From: Halichondria panicea
Lineage: Eukaryota; Porifera; Demospongiae; Suberitida; Halichondriidae
DNA: 64,000 bases
Direction: 5' to 3'
Assembly (NCBI RefSeq): GCF_963675165.1
Contig: NC_087393.1
Location: forward strand, 1,679,502 to 1,743,501
The position numbers and the translations under genes are program-made. Each line of letters begins with the position of its first letter. Position 1 is the first letter of the stretch. Under the pieces are notes generated by a model. That model saw only the letters and a program-made list of their open reading frames with translations. It made no database searches and was not told the DNA's origin. Below are positions 50,040 to 62,830 of the stretch, one piece after another.

Positions 50040-53000
50040 ATGGCCAGCTATGAAGATCACCCTATTCAAGTCCATGTACAAGATGTACCTTTTAGACGCT
50101 CCATGTCCACAAAGCAATGGACCACCTCCCCTCTTACAGCCCAATCTGCCCCCAGGCATCACAGGAAGTCCAAACGCCCTGAGAGCAGTCATCAGAGACT
50201 GGCAGCTGCTAGAGAAGACAACTTTAGGGAGCAGGAAATGAGGAGTAATGTAACAAGGGTGGGAGGTGAGTACATGGATGGTAACTTAGATGTCGACGAA
50301 CATGCCAATAATGTTTTTGCCAACGAATGTGTCTTAGCAGATGACACAATGAACGCAACAACCATGTCCAGTTGCTAAATACTAATTTTACACAGCTAGT
50401 AGATGGGTTTACTTTTTCAGGAGTCACTGGAATGCTGCCCAATCAGCAGTTTTCCTCAAGAGGAACGTCACCTGCTCTGACAAGTTCCCTTTCCCAAAGT
50501 TCTGTTCCTAGGCAATCCTCCAAGCTGCCGAGGGAGAGAGAGCATCTTAAACTGAAGCAAGCTGTTAGTGCACCTGGAAATGCAGAAGGTGGGAGATAAT
50601 ATTCAAATTATACAGCATGACACCCAAAACTTGCACGGAATCACGGCCTAGAATGCATTAGCAAAAAATGTTGGTATATAGAATTCAAATTTCCCTGTTT
50701 TTGACATTTTAGACCATTTTCATACACTTTGGTACTGGCTCTGTTTTAAGTGTATGTACATCCCATGAACCATTAACCTAGTAGGAGCTTGTGTGGCTAG
50801 TTGTAACTGTTTGTACTCACTTGCATCCATGGGATAAATGACCAGTCTGTGTCTATGGGATGCTTTCTCATACAGTACACTCATAGCTATAAATCTGTGC
50901 AGTATTTCATTTCCGAATACAGTCATCTTTTCTTTGCATGGTGCTGGCTCCTAGTACTATCCATGATGTTTGATGTATATATGTTTCTTACACTCTGTAT
51001 TTAATCAAGTCAATCTGGCAATGTGAGATACTTGTGTTTCCTCGCCACAGTTCTGCAATCAAACCAACCATTACCAAGTGATGATGTACTGAATGCTCTG
51101 TTCGACAGGCTAGTGGTAAGTTAATTGCTCCTTGTGTATTACAATACATACGTACAATACATCATACAATACATACAAGTATGACACATTGGGTTGCATA
51201 GTAATTGCTTAGTAACAGTATCCGTAGTCGCATGTGATGTCAGATGAAGATTGCTTTGGCTGCTAAACTCAATGCTTGTGCTGGTCCCTTTCACTGCTGA
51301 TGTGTGTATGGGTGTAGAGTCTTCCTTCTGAATACTGGCATACTTTTCTGCAATAATTTCATTAAGGATCTTTACCTAATTGCATTGACATTATTTTGCT
51401 CCAGTTAGTCAATTCATTTTGGATTTGTTTTTACTGTAGGAGAGGCTGCATCTCTCACCAGAGAAAGTTGCCGAAATCAACAAGAGAACTCCAGAGCAAA
51501 AATGGAGTCTCATATTAGCCCAGGTATGCAAATGCTCTTGCTAATAATAAATACATTACTAGAATGATTCACTTATGTGTGTACGTGTGTACGTATGTAC
51601 GTTGTAATTGACTTAAATTTCCCTGCAGCAAGAGCTTCAAGCTGGTATTGCCTGTGTCTTCTACATTGAGCAGTTAGTCAGGCATGCCCAGCCACAGCTC
51701 AAAGAAAAACACCCGAGGAAAAAACACCTTCAGAATCTCCAGCCTCTTGCAAAAGTGCTTAAGAACCTTGAAGTTGATTTGCGAACAAATCCAAACGATT
51801 CATGGGTGGAGGAGTTTGTTAATACTCCCAATCATGGCCATGTTGCACTGATTGATCTCATAAAAGACCTGGCTGATAACCCATACTCTGTGCCTCGCAA
51901 GAACCCAAAGAAGTATACAGTGCTGGAGAGAGAACCTGTGAGTGAAGATACATGTATAGCTAACTTTGGGTGCTCGTAACTTGAGTACTTTTTCGATCGA
52001 AATGTACATTCTATTCTCAAGAGTTTTGTTTAGCCTTGGTGAATGGGCTTATTTTGTAGTCAGCACAATAATTATGTACCTTAATTATGACTTGTTTCTT
52101 CCTATAATAGACGTATCTTTACATTGCTCTCTTGTGTCTGAAGGCTCTCACAAGCCACAGAGTAAGTCAATATCTCTGCATATGAACCCATTATAATACA
52201 CTTAGAGTAGCTGTCAAAGGAGCCTGAGTAACAGGTTACTAATAGGTTGAATGAAAATCTCTTGATATTGCTATTAACTCGATCATAATTATGCTACATT
52301 CGCTTTGTTATAGGAAGGGTTCAATGCAGTGTTGAAGTACGACCCGAGTCTGTGCGTGCTGGCATACTGTCTGAACAGTGAGAGCACTCGCACTAAGGTC
52401 CTTATTCTCAAGGTGAGATACATAGCACGAGGGATACTCTATAGCTGTATTTGGGTATATGCATGAGTGTTTGTAGGAAGTTGATAATGGTGCCTCTCTC
52501 TCGCAATCAGCAGCTTTAAATTTATTGTAGAATTCAACTGAGTCATCTTATATAATCGTTCTTTATTCCATCTCCCCAGATGATGGTGACATTCCTATTG
52601 GCCACAGGAGGGCACAAGAAAGTCATGCAGGCATTCGACTACCTCAGAGCCATCATGAAAGAAAGAACCAGGTTTCAGCTCCTCGTTTCCTCACTCGTAA
52701 ACGAACCTGTGGATCCAAACTTTCAGGTAAGAGACCAACTAGTTTGTTTTGTGTACCTTAAATGAAGCCATTGCAACAAAACAGTACGAGATTCACATAG
52801 AGAGATATGTTCAGATAGTATGGAGGAAGCTATATAATTATCTATCAAGCAGAATTAATTAATTTGATCAGTCGGTTAATTTCAAGTTTGTAGGGAGAAG
52901 GTGTATATCCAAGTTAGCAACTCTTGTACTGTTAATTGTTATTTGAGTGCGTTCGTTGCCATTGTCACTGTAGGCCGCTGCTCTGTGCTTCATCAACACT

Positions 53001-56000
53001 GTGGTTCAAACAACAAGAGGTCCCAATGCAAAGGTGTTTCATCAACACGAGTTTCTGGAGGCTGGTTTCAACACAGAGGAAGTGGAAAGAGTAAGATACA
53101 CAACGTTTAACTATGTACTGAGTACATGTATATGAGCAGGGTGATTGATTAGGATTAAGACAGGGCCAATTATCATTATTCAGAGTAACTGATGCATATG
53201 CCACCCCCTACACTCTACACACTCACAATGTACACCCCCACATCCCCTGATTGTGCTCTTATTGCCCCTCCCCCTCACACACTCCACATAGTCTCTCCAC
53301 GGGCGACAGGACGAGCGAGTACTTCACGAGCTGAAAGAGTGGGAGGGAAACTTCATCAGTGTCCAGCAGTTTATGGACGACCTGGCTGTCACTAAGGGCC
53401 GGGTCTGGAGTCTGCAGGAGAATGTACGTAGTTGTAGCTCACTAGAAATTTTCTTTTACTTAGACCCTGTCACTTCGATCAATTTATTTCTGTACGTACG
53501 TACGTATGTATGTGCTGGGTGATCGACTTTCATTCAGTTGTTTCCGTTTGTATAGTTGGAAGAGACACAGAGAACTCTTCACGAGGCCGATCTGGACCGC
53601 ACTGCACTCTACAATCAAACAAAGAAGGTGTTATTATATGTTACCCAGCAACATACGTATCTCTACAGCTATCCCTTAATTTGTCTAGTAATTATGATTC
53701 CACCACGTAACCATGCTCATGGTTTAATTCATGTTAGCTGCATGTCCCCATCAGCCCATAACTACACACACACACACACACACCACCTCTCCCCTCTGCA
53801 GCTGATAGACAAGTATGAGCACCAGCGAGAGAGGATAAGCTACCTCAATGAGAGCGTTAATGATCTCCTCTCAGTCAAACTGGAGAGAGACGAGTTGGCA
53901 ACAGAGAAGAAACAACTGGAGGAGGCCAACAAACGCTACCACGAGCACACCAGCGAACTACAGGAGAGGGTGGAGAAACTACTGGTAGGTCAAAACACAG
54001 CGCTCGATAATGTCGATGTCTGTATAGTTCTTGTTGTATGTATATATGTACATGAAAATATAAAAACATTTATTCAGATTAGAATTTTTACTAAGTTGAA
54101 GTTGTACGAATTTTAGTTGGTTGATTATTCTACGAGGTTGGATTTTCCTAACATATACAGGAAGAGAACAAGAACCTCCAGACGACTGAAGCCAAACTTA
54201 GTGACCTTCAGGAACAAGTGGAAGCTCTTAGCAAGTTCAAATATAAGGTGGAAGGAAAGTTTGATTCCACTCCACCACCCTCTGAGAGTGGGGAAGGGGT
54301 GGATACCGGAGCACCCCCCATGGCGACAAACATCCCTGCCCCGCCCCCTCTACCCCCCGTCATGGACCCTGATGGATCACTCATACCACCACCACCACCT
54401 GTACCATTTGGTAAGTGAGTGTGGTTAACAGAGTGTACTGTACATTACACTTCTGTATCGTGACATCTTCACCACAATCATGCATTTGCCCCACCCCACA
54501 GGAAGTGTACCCCCTCCCCCACTGATTGGTGGGGGCAGGCCTGGAGTGCCCCTCAAGAAGCCAGTGATACCCAACGTCCCTCTGCCCATGCTCAACTGGA
54601 TCCCAGTGAGGAATCCGGGACAAACCATCTTCAAGGTCAGGCGAAAATTTACGAGTCATGTGCTTATCCACAACATAATCTTGGGCCGTTGTCCCATCTA
54701 CGATTTGTATGTAGCAACTATGCTGACATCTTCACTTTGATTATTAGTACTGTCACCTCATGCAGGAACTAAATGACGAGGCTATTATTGAGTCGGTAGA
54801 TTTCTCCGAGTTTGAAACTCTCTTTCAGGTCAAGAGATTCAAGAAAAATGATGAAAAGTCCTCCAAAAGGAACAAGAGTAAGTACACACTGACTGTATAG
54901 CGTAGCCTATAATTATTTCTGACTCGCAATGTAACTATAAATTCACTTGAAATTGACAAACCTCACATGTGGTCTGCCAAATTTACGAGTAATTGTTTTG
55001 TTTGTTTACAGACAAGAAAAAACTCGCTGAAGAAGTGTCCCTCATTGATAGCCGAAGAGCAAGGAACTTGGGTGAGCCAATTATTAACTAATGTAACGTT
55101 GCCAAAAAGGCTTAACGTGGAACAATGTAAAATTTTCGAACTCCCCTCTACCTCTGTATACTAGCTAGTCATCACACATATGCAATCTCTATTACTGTAA
55201 CAGTAAGTGCTGGCCGCTGACCACATTCCATTTTCCCTGCTATAGTCATTGCCAAGCGGAGGATTGGGCATTCGGCTGTTGAGATCAGAGACTTTATCCT
55301 TCAAACAGACTTGGATGGACTGTCGGGAGAGTATTGTGAACTACTACTCAAGTTTATACCAACTGAAGATGAGGTACGTATCATTGTGTATCATCAGAGC
55401 CTGTAAATTATCTATTGATTCAGAAATTGATCCGTTCATTGTGCACTCTGATCTTTCTTGGCCTATATAATAATTATAGTAGTTCCAACATAGCTATTGT
55501 GAGAGATACGTTTGTTTGATTGATGTGCGCATGACAAACCATGATGTGTTTGTATTTTTCCTACAGCTCAAGGATCTTGCTAAGAGCGCCCAGCTCTATG
55601 ACAACTTCTCTGAGGCCGACCAGTTTATGTACCAGCTGGCCAAGATAGAAAGATACGAGGCACGGCTCAATTGCATGGCCTACATGGGCAATTTTGATGA
55701 GCTGCTCAGCTCCACTAAACCAGTAAGTTGGTCAGCTACTTCTGACAGTAGAGTGTACGTATGTTCAGTATTCCGAGCATTATATGAAGTGTTGTTGGGA
55801 TAGTTTCATGAAAATTGCCAGACTATCATTATTCTTCACGAACTATGTACTTTAAGCAGAAGATTGGCGGTTCTCTGCTAAATTATAATGTTCACCAAAA
55901 TAGCATTGTAAACTAAGTTATAATAACAAGAACTTATTCCACCTCTCTTACAGCTAATAGAGGGTGTGCTGTCTGCCTCTCTCTCCATCTTCCGCAGTAG

Positions 56001-58506
56001 CCGACTCAAGAAAGTATTTGAGGTATGCCATCAACATAGCTATACATGTGACAGTGCAGTGAGTGTGCTATGAAGTATCCCATGATTACTAATTATAGCT
56101 ATAACATGTGGTGTGTAGTGATAGATACTTACACACTGCTTGTGTGTAGTGATACTTACACACTGCTTATTGTTGCAGATCATCCTGGCATTTGGTAACT
56201 ACATGAACAGCAGTCGCAGAGGAGCAGTGTACGGATTCAAACTGGAGTCACTCGGCAGGGTATGGCTGACCTGCATTATTGTTGTTGTGAGATCAGCCTT
56301 AATAATTATTTATGGCAGTTTTGGCCAATGAGATAATCGAAACAAATCTTGTTGACAATCCCTATGTATAGGTTCACCAAATCGCCAAAATTGTGTTCTC
56401 ACCAAAACAGTTGTAATAGTACGGATATAGAATTATAAAGCCGTGTTCTTTTCAGACCAGTAGTTACGTTACTGTGTACTCAATACCCTCAGATTGCTGA
56501 CACTAAGTCAATGGATCGCAAACAGACTCTTCTACACTATATAGTGCATGTGGTGGAGATGGTGTACCCCAACGTACTGACCTTCTATGATGACCTCAGT
56601 GTGGACAAGGCCTGTCAAGGTAGGTCACGTGATAAGCGTACATGCTGTTGTATTGCTATTATACCACTCTAACTCCTAGTACGTACATGTACGTAGGTGC
56701 ATTAATTTTGGTGTGCGGGATTGACATCTTCTGTTTTTTTTTGGGTACACTATTCCATTCGCTCCATCATAATTATTATTATAATGCTGACATTGCAGTG
56801 CCTGTATTAATTTATGTACTTTCAAGCCAAGTTCATACGCACATAATTATGCTCTCCTGTGTAAAGTTTTGCGACCAGTTTTTGGGGTGCTAAAGGTTGC
56901 TAGTAAACTATTTTGCCGCAGATAATGCATGTGTAGACTTTTCTGTTTACTACACACGTACATAAGTTACTCATTGACCCCTCCCTCCCTCTCCAGTGTC
57001 AATGCAGCTGCTGAATGAGGATGTCGAGATACTTAAAAAGGGGCTGGAGGACGTCTCTGAGGAGAGGCAAAAGGAACCGAGCAACTTCATCATATTCATA
57101 TCCTTACCCTATTGAGAAATTCACGTACGGTAGTTGGCCATGGAGCATGTAATCATTGCCTGTAGCGTTCAATACATATGACTTGTATCCATTCAGACTT
57201 GTATTCTTTTGGGCTAAGGTAGTGATTAAATTCAGTATTCTACGAAGTTAGTGCTGTTACACTGTAATTCAAATCTCTACAAAACAAGTTGTATGATAAT
57301 AATACTCTACCGGTCAATATACTGAAGAACGAATGTTGAGTACATGTGTATATTATTCTTAATGGCTGCTCACAGCTATTTCAACCTTGCCAAAAGGAAG
57401 GTCGACCTTGTAGTGGAGACCTATGCCAAGATGGAAGATGCTTACAGAGAGGTGTGCCTCATGTTTGACGAGAGCCCCAAGCAGACTGACCCCTCCGACT
57501 TCTTCGGGATATTCGCCAACTTTATCAAAGAATGGAAGGTCAGTAGACTACTGGTACTCAATATTCAAATAATACAGTTAGACCATGTGCCTCGCTGGTA
57601 CTAGAAAATGCTGGATTGATTACTGCAACTATAGATTCAAAATAGCATATGTATATGTATAGCCTCGATCCCAGGCCGAGTTTTCGCTTTTATAACGGTT
57701 AGGCGAACAACTAGGCCTGGTACCAGTTGTCTGCGCATATAAAAGAAAAAACTTGGCCTGGGATCGAGGCTAGTATATGTAATATAACGTTTGTATTTTT
57801 ACTGCTGCTTCTAATTCCACAGAAAGCAGTCCAAGATAATCATGCTTCCAAACGGCGACGGAGGACAATGATTGACCTTCTTAAGAAGGATGACGATACC
57901 GAACCCAAAAATGCCCTAGCCAGCCTCGCATCCGAGGCTGCAGCAGAGGCAGCTGCTCGCTCCAAGAACATACGCAAAGGGGCGGAGCAACTTGATGAGA
58001 GGGACGAAGACGGTGTGACACGGCCTCTTTCTAGGGGTGAAGTTGTGCAAGATCTCGAGGCTGAAGCACACGATATACGGGAGAAAGGAATACATCATCT
58101 TAATCTACAGGAACGATTGCCATGGTTGAAAAAATCCCCGACTAAGGAGGACAGCAAAGAACAAGAGGATGACCAGCCAGAGCGAGCACTGTCACCTGAT
58201 TCCGGACTAGACCAACTCAGCCCTAAAGAGGGTTTTCTACTACACGATTCCACCCTCGAGGAAGATCGCAGTATAGCAAGCTCTGTACATAGTCTGCTAA
58301 TGAATGGATACCCTGAGGAAACACCTGAAGTGTACCTACCCCCTAAAGACTACCACACAGACAATGCATACCCTGAGGGATACGTAGATGAAGATGAGGT
58401 GATACCATCAAGAGACTACCCCACGAAAGGAGTGACTGGCTCACAGACCCAGCTGTTAGAAGAAAATGACTATTACTCCATGATGTCGAATGGACTCACT
58501 GCATGA
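50040..58506 (+). CDS. FMNL-type formin, 24 coding exons
   Basis: Coding exons: 50040-50265, 50421-50588, 51051-51115, 51440-51523, 51629-51937, 52111-52161, 52314-52412, 52580-52726, 52974-53090, 53292-53423, 53556-53627, 53802-53984, 54161-54410, 54502-54635, 54766-54877, 55012-55071, 55246-55373, 55567-55722, 55954-56022, 56179-56259, 56493-56619, 56997-57097, 57374-57538, 57823-58506; 1239 residues. GTPase-binding/FH3 region about 132-490 ([41 protein letters not shown]), coiled coil about 467-600, a short Pro-rich FH1 about 600-655, FH2 about 660-1020 ([51 protein letters not shown]), then a basic DAD-like [12 protein letters not shown] and an acidic tail of about 200 residues. FH2 nucleates and caps actin filaments; FMNL proteins act downstream of Rho-family GTPases. 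The intron at 57098-57373 looks like a U12 AT-AC intron. ATG 50040 follows an acceptor-like site; ATG 49989 in the same frame is an alternative. Neither gives the MGN myristoylation start of vertebrate FMNLs. Confidence 0.92.
57098..57373 (+). other. Probable U12-type AT-AC intron in the formin FH2 region
   Basis: The intron starts ATATCCTTA, nearly the U12 AT-AC donor consensus ATATCCTTT, has TTCTTAAT (57356-57363) as branch-site candidate 10-12 bases from the end, and ends in AC. Splicing there joins ..PSNFIIF to SYFNLAKRK.. in phase 0. Without it exon 22 meets a stop at 57113, and no usable GT donor lies before that stop. Confidence 0.8.
57660..57772. mobile_element. TAGCCTCG-type TIR element in last formin intron
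   Basis: The left end TAGCCTCGATCCCAGGCCGA and the right end CGGCCTGGGATCGAGGCTA-type sequence (TTGGCCTGGGATCGAGGCTA) are inverted copies over about 24 bases with one mismatch. The 113-base element starts and ends with TA. It lies 50 bases before the last formin exon. Confidence 0.8.
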
Positions 58507-58770
58507 TTTGTAACTACATGTAATCGTTTTATTTAAATTTCCATGCACCCTGTAAACCATATATTTACCATTTTATGTATATATACATGCAATAATTATT
58601 ATAGACTGGTTAACTCTTGATGTATATACTGTGTAATTATATGCTGGCCTGGTACAGTTAACGTTGCCATGCTGTTAATGTCAAGCCTCCTAGATTCTAT
58701 ATTATTATACGTAGAATTTAAATCAGGTGGTCAAAAAATTAAACTGTGTGACAATTTTGCACTGAACTAG

Positions 58771-60540
58771 CTAAGAAGGTTCATCAGCTGTATGCACTGT
58801 TCTGTCTCCTCTCTTCTCAATCGTCAGTGATGTGAAACTCTCCAACAGCTTCTGTACTTCCTCCACCTAAAGCAATAGGAAGAGATTATTAATACTCAAA
58901 GTAAGCTTTTCAGATACTTCACAAGTCTACCATTCATTTGGAAGGCTCAATTTTAACTGTACCACCAGGGTATTAAATATAAGATCGCTAAGATCGCCAC
59001 AGTTGTGCACAATTGCACACCTGATCAGTCGTTTCCGAGATACTGAGCTGTCCTGCTAGCCTGTCCAGTTCCTCCACTTCATCTTTATCGCTATGTGTAA
59101 CTGAGAGGTACTGATGCACCATCTCGACAATCTTCACCATCTCGGCTTTTCGGGATAGTGGCATACCACCCTCATCGTCACTCTTTCGGGCTAGTCTAAG
59201 ACGAGACTGGGCGAGGTGAAGGGGAGTCATACCTCGGGAGTCCACTGCATTTACATTGGTACCTGTAGGTATGGCGATATCTCAATGACGGTGTTCATGA
59301 TCTCACAAAACACTGTTTCATATAAATTTATATGAAAAGCAGTATACTAGATCTGAGAAATATATTTGTCTGTAACAGCTACAGTACAGAATGCACCCTT
59401 GAAACTTTTCGGATACAGGTCTTATCAAGTTAAACACAGCACAGCAATAATCACATAATGACTCGCTTTGATTATGCATGTAACTACACAACGTACCAGC
59501 TTTCAACAATGCCGTGACAACTCCTACATGATTTGTGCAGCAAGCTGGGGGGGGAATGAAAATACAAACTGTGCCTGACTAAGACAAAAATGTATCACAC
59601 ATAAACCAATTGAATTCGTACATTCAAATCTGTGATTCTATCGAGTACAGTATGAAATCCAAAAAAGTTCACCATTACATTAATTGTGTTACCTAGATGA
59701 AGAGGTGTGTTTCCAATGCAGTCTTTCTGATTGACAGATCCACCATACGAAATTAGGAGCTTTACTAAGGAGAGATAGACAAGCTTAACGGCCAAGCTCA
59801 ACAAATACACTTCTCACAAGAACACGAGGGACCTACAATGACACCTGTATTTATAGCCTGAGGCACACCTACCCATGTTAGCGTCTCCCCGGCAAGCAGC
59901 AAAATGGAGGGGTGTTCTTCCTTTATCGTCCGCTGTTTTCACATTAGCTCCTTTCTTAACAAGTTCCAGAACTATAAATAAAATACAAACAAGAGGCCTA
60001 TAATGATTAGCAATTGGGGGGCTGACCAGATTTAAGAGGCAGAGATGTAATAATTATACAGGCAGAAATGAAGCAACAACTACATGAGCTATGTACGTAC
60101 GTATACTGTTAGGGATCGATAAGAAATTTTGGGGATCGACATAGGTATAGCTATAGGTTCCTTACACATGAAGAACTACGTATAATATATGTATAATTAT
60201 ACACACAACCATTTTCATAGGATCCATCCGACGCCGCATGTCGTAGTTTCCTGGACGCTGAAAAAAAGAGGACCGTTAACAGTTATGTTCGCACATGTAT
60301 AACAACAACACACAATACCGCATTAATTACTATACTATAATAAAACTGTGTTTATGTACCCAAGTATTCTCTTCCCAGTAAGTCTTTTTTAGATCTTGAG
60401 CTACCCCTAGCCCCAGGGCTCTTGTTTTTCATCTTCCCAGCATGACTAGTTTGAGAACCACTGGGTTGCGAGCATTCCAGTGATTCTAGTCTCTTTAGTT
60501 CACCAATATCCTTACTCAGATGAAGGTAAGATTTGCTCAT
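58771..60540 (-). CDS. ANKRD54: ANKRD54-like ankyrin-repeat protein, 7 exons
   Basis: Exons 5' to 3': 60360-60540, 60210-60257, 59873-59971, 59693-59764, 59497-59544, 59021-59262, 58771-58866; 261 residues from ATG 60540. Ankyrin repeats include SYENVLELVKKGANV, DDKGRTPLHFAACRGD, DCIGNTPLHLACCTNHVGVV and DSRGMTPLHLAQSRLRLA. The C-terminus (EELDRLAGQLSISETTDQVE, LLESFTSL) is the hallmark of ANKRD54 (human about 300 residues), a nucleus-cytoplasm shuttle protein that binds Lyn and Btk kinases in mammals. Upstream in the same open frame, VPSIKHRRLITRAALKRR resembles the N-terminal basic segment of human ANKRD54, so translation or an exon may begin further upstream. That would place it within about 30 bases of the stop codon of the TTL gene on the same strand. 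Confidence 0.9.
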
Positions 60541-60665
60541 CTTTCTGCATCTTCGTTTTAATGCCGCCCTTGTTATTAACCTGCGGTGTTTTATCGAGGG
60601 CACAAAACAGCATAAAAATAACTTGAATATGGTACAAACACTAAAAAATAAAAACAAAAATCACA

Positions 60666-62830
60666 TTAATTTTCTGGGTTAATAAAAAGGTCACATGGGT
60701 TATAAAGCGGTACATTTGAACACTTTTCATCCATTTCATTCCACATTAGTTCCCATGACTTGTACTTGCTGCCTGGTTTCATAGCAACAAATTGCAGAGG
60801 GCTCTCTCTCAGTGCAAAGAGCAGGTCAAACATGGCATTCTGAATGGACGAAAGAAATTAGTTAGCAATTTGCAACCAACTATACGGGGAAATATGACAT
60901 TGCAAAACTAGTGGCAAACTGCCAAAGCCTGTCTTTACAGAGGCTGATCTTATTAAATTGGTTGGGAGGTGACTACCTACATGCACACTGATGAAAAAAC
61001 GGTGGTGTATACAGTACACTGACAGTGACTCTATTTTTGAGAGGCTAGGAAGGGCTTTTATAGGAGGTTCCACATTTATTATTGCAGCACATACAACATA
61101 CATTTGTAAAGTAACTGAACATGCAGCCATTGCAGGTAAAGGTTTTATTTCAGGAAAAGGTCAGTCCATGAAAATTGGAAATACCGGGTTATTTTCGTAA
61201 CGTAGAAATGTTGATAGGTTCATAATATAGCTTTGATATATTTTAGACTGAGAGCCCCCTCAATAAAAAGGAGGCTTAACTATAATTATATATTCCACTG
61301 ACTTACTCCCATGGCGTTCATGAGGTGATCGATACGTTTGGAGCCAGTTGGCCAGAGGGGGTAGTTGTTGGCCTCAATGAACCAGACACGGAGATCAGTC
61401 GTCACCATGAAATCCAGCCCCAGCAGCTGGTAACTGGAGGGTGAATTCTGAAACACTCCGCCCCTACCTATATATATATATATACAGTGTTAGGGTGGGA
61501 GGGAACACATAGGGCAGCATAAATTCATGTTTCTGTATACTGAGGTTTTGTACATGCACTATAGAGCTTGTTATATGCACTATAATTTATGGGTAAAATT
61601 GAAGGTTCCAATACGCAGCTAATAATTAAGTCTGTGGTAGTGCTCACCCCTAAAGTAACAACTACGAAATGATAAAAATTCTGAGCGACGATGACAGACA
61701 TACATGTACACACCTGTTTGTAGAATGAACAGAGCAGTCTTCTTGATAAAAGGAACCAGACGTGATCTAACAAAGTCGTTATTTTCAGGTACATACTCAT
61801 CCAAGTAGCTCTGAAACCTTTCAAATGACCACAAATGCTCGTCGGGTGAATAATTCTTGGCATTGACTTGTAAGTGACTATTGGTAATATGAGCTTCTTT
61901 ACCACCTTGTGGAGAGAACTGTTTCATGGACACTCTAAGGTAGCCATTGTGATGAAACAAAAGGTACGGTTGAGTCGAAGCAATCAAAACAAGACCACGT
62001 ATATCAAATTTCCTCTTGTGCAGCAACAAAGGACTCGGTAAGTACTTTTGAACAACATACTCTTTAGTGTTTGTGCACAAGCTGAAATCCTTGTAGAGCT
62101 TTGTGAGATTGCTGTGAATGGTTATTCCAGTTCCTCCATAGCCAGAAGATTCTTTGAGCACCCACCAGTTGTCTGGATTCTTGTCCGCATACTTAAAGAA
62201 TTGTAGACATTCTTTCGTGCTATCCAATAAAAAGGATCTTGGCATCACCTCTAGGTCATCTAAACTGCATCCATATTTCAAGAAATGCTCTCGAAAAGCA
62301 ACCAGTTGTCCCTTTTTGCCTCCTGTGATTTTAAAAGCATAGCGAACTGCAGACACTAAAGAATTCTTGGACTGGGAGAGATTTTGCAGGGAAAAATATT
62401 TATAAAATCTTGATGAGGTAATCACAATTGTGAACGAATCATGTACAGACAAATAGTTGTGCAAACGAGAAAGTCCAGACGTAGAATCATTGAGTATCAA
62501 ACCCAAGCCCCAATGACGCTCAGTGGCTATATTTTTCAAGGATTGCATAAAAGGTTTACCGAAAAATATCATTTGGGTACGTTCGAAACTTGAAACAGGG
62601 CGATTGAACCATGGCTTTATCCATCGACATTCCCCTTCGGAAATATTCACATTCACTGAAACCGTATTTTCTTCTACTTTCAATCTATTTATTATTTCCG
62701 TATTCCTTTTTACTACAGTCACTGTAGGTGCATTTTTCATGGCTCTAGTGTAAAGATAAGTACAGATTAGCCCCGCCCCCAAAATTACCAATCCTAATCT
62801 GATGTTTCTTTTCCAGCTTGAGATAGCCAT
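60666..62830 (-). CDS. Membrane-anchored TTL-domain (ATP-grasp) protein
   Basis: Exons 61714-62830, 61307-61467 and 60666-60839 join in phase to 483 residues. A single hydrophobic segment near the N-terminus (LGLVILGAGLICTYLY, about 12-28) predicts a type II membrane anchor. The rest is a tubulin-tyrosine-ligase (TTL) domain: WWVLKESSGYGGTGI (ATP-binding loop), EYVVQKYLPSPLLL, KFDIRGLVLIAS, YLLFHHNGYLRVS, and LGLDFMVTTDLRVWFIEANN with the metal-binding Glu/Asn pair. TTL-family enzymes ligate amino acids (Tyr, Glu, Gly) to tubulin or other proteins. A membrane anchor with the domain on the far side would be unusual for a tubulin enzyme and suggests another acceptor. ANKRD54 starts 125 bases after the stop. 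Confidence 0.85.

Noticed and set aside
50040-50265. Second frame starting near 50050 as the formin N-terminus
   Set aside because: That frame ends at a stop near 50239 without a usable donor, whereas the frame from 50040 splices in phase into the next exon.
57098-57373. GT-AG reading of the intron before formin exon 23 (acceptor CTCACAG at 57375)
   Set aside because: It needs a phase-1 donor before the stop at 57113, and the only GT words there (in GACGTCTCT and GATGTCGAG) are poor donors that would delete conserved FH2 sequence.
61525-61905. 126-codon frame overlapping the TTL gene
   Set aside because: It is a shadow in another frame of the TTL large exon and its intron.
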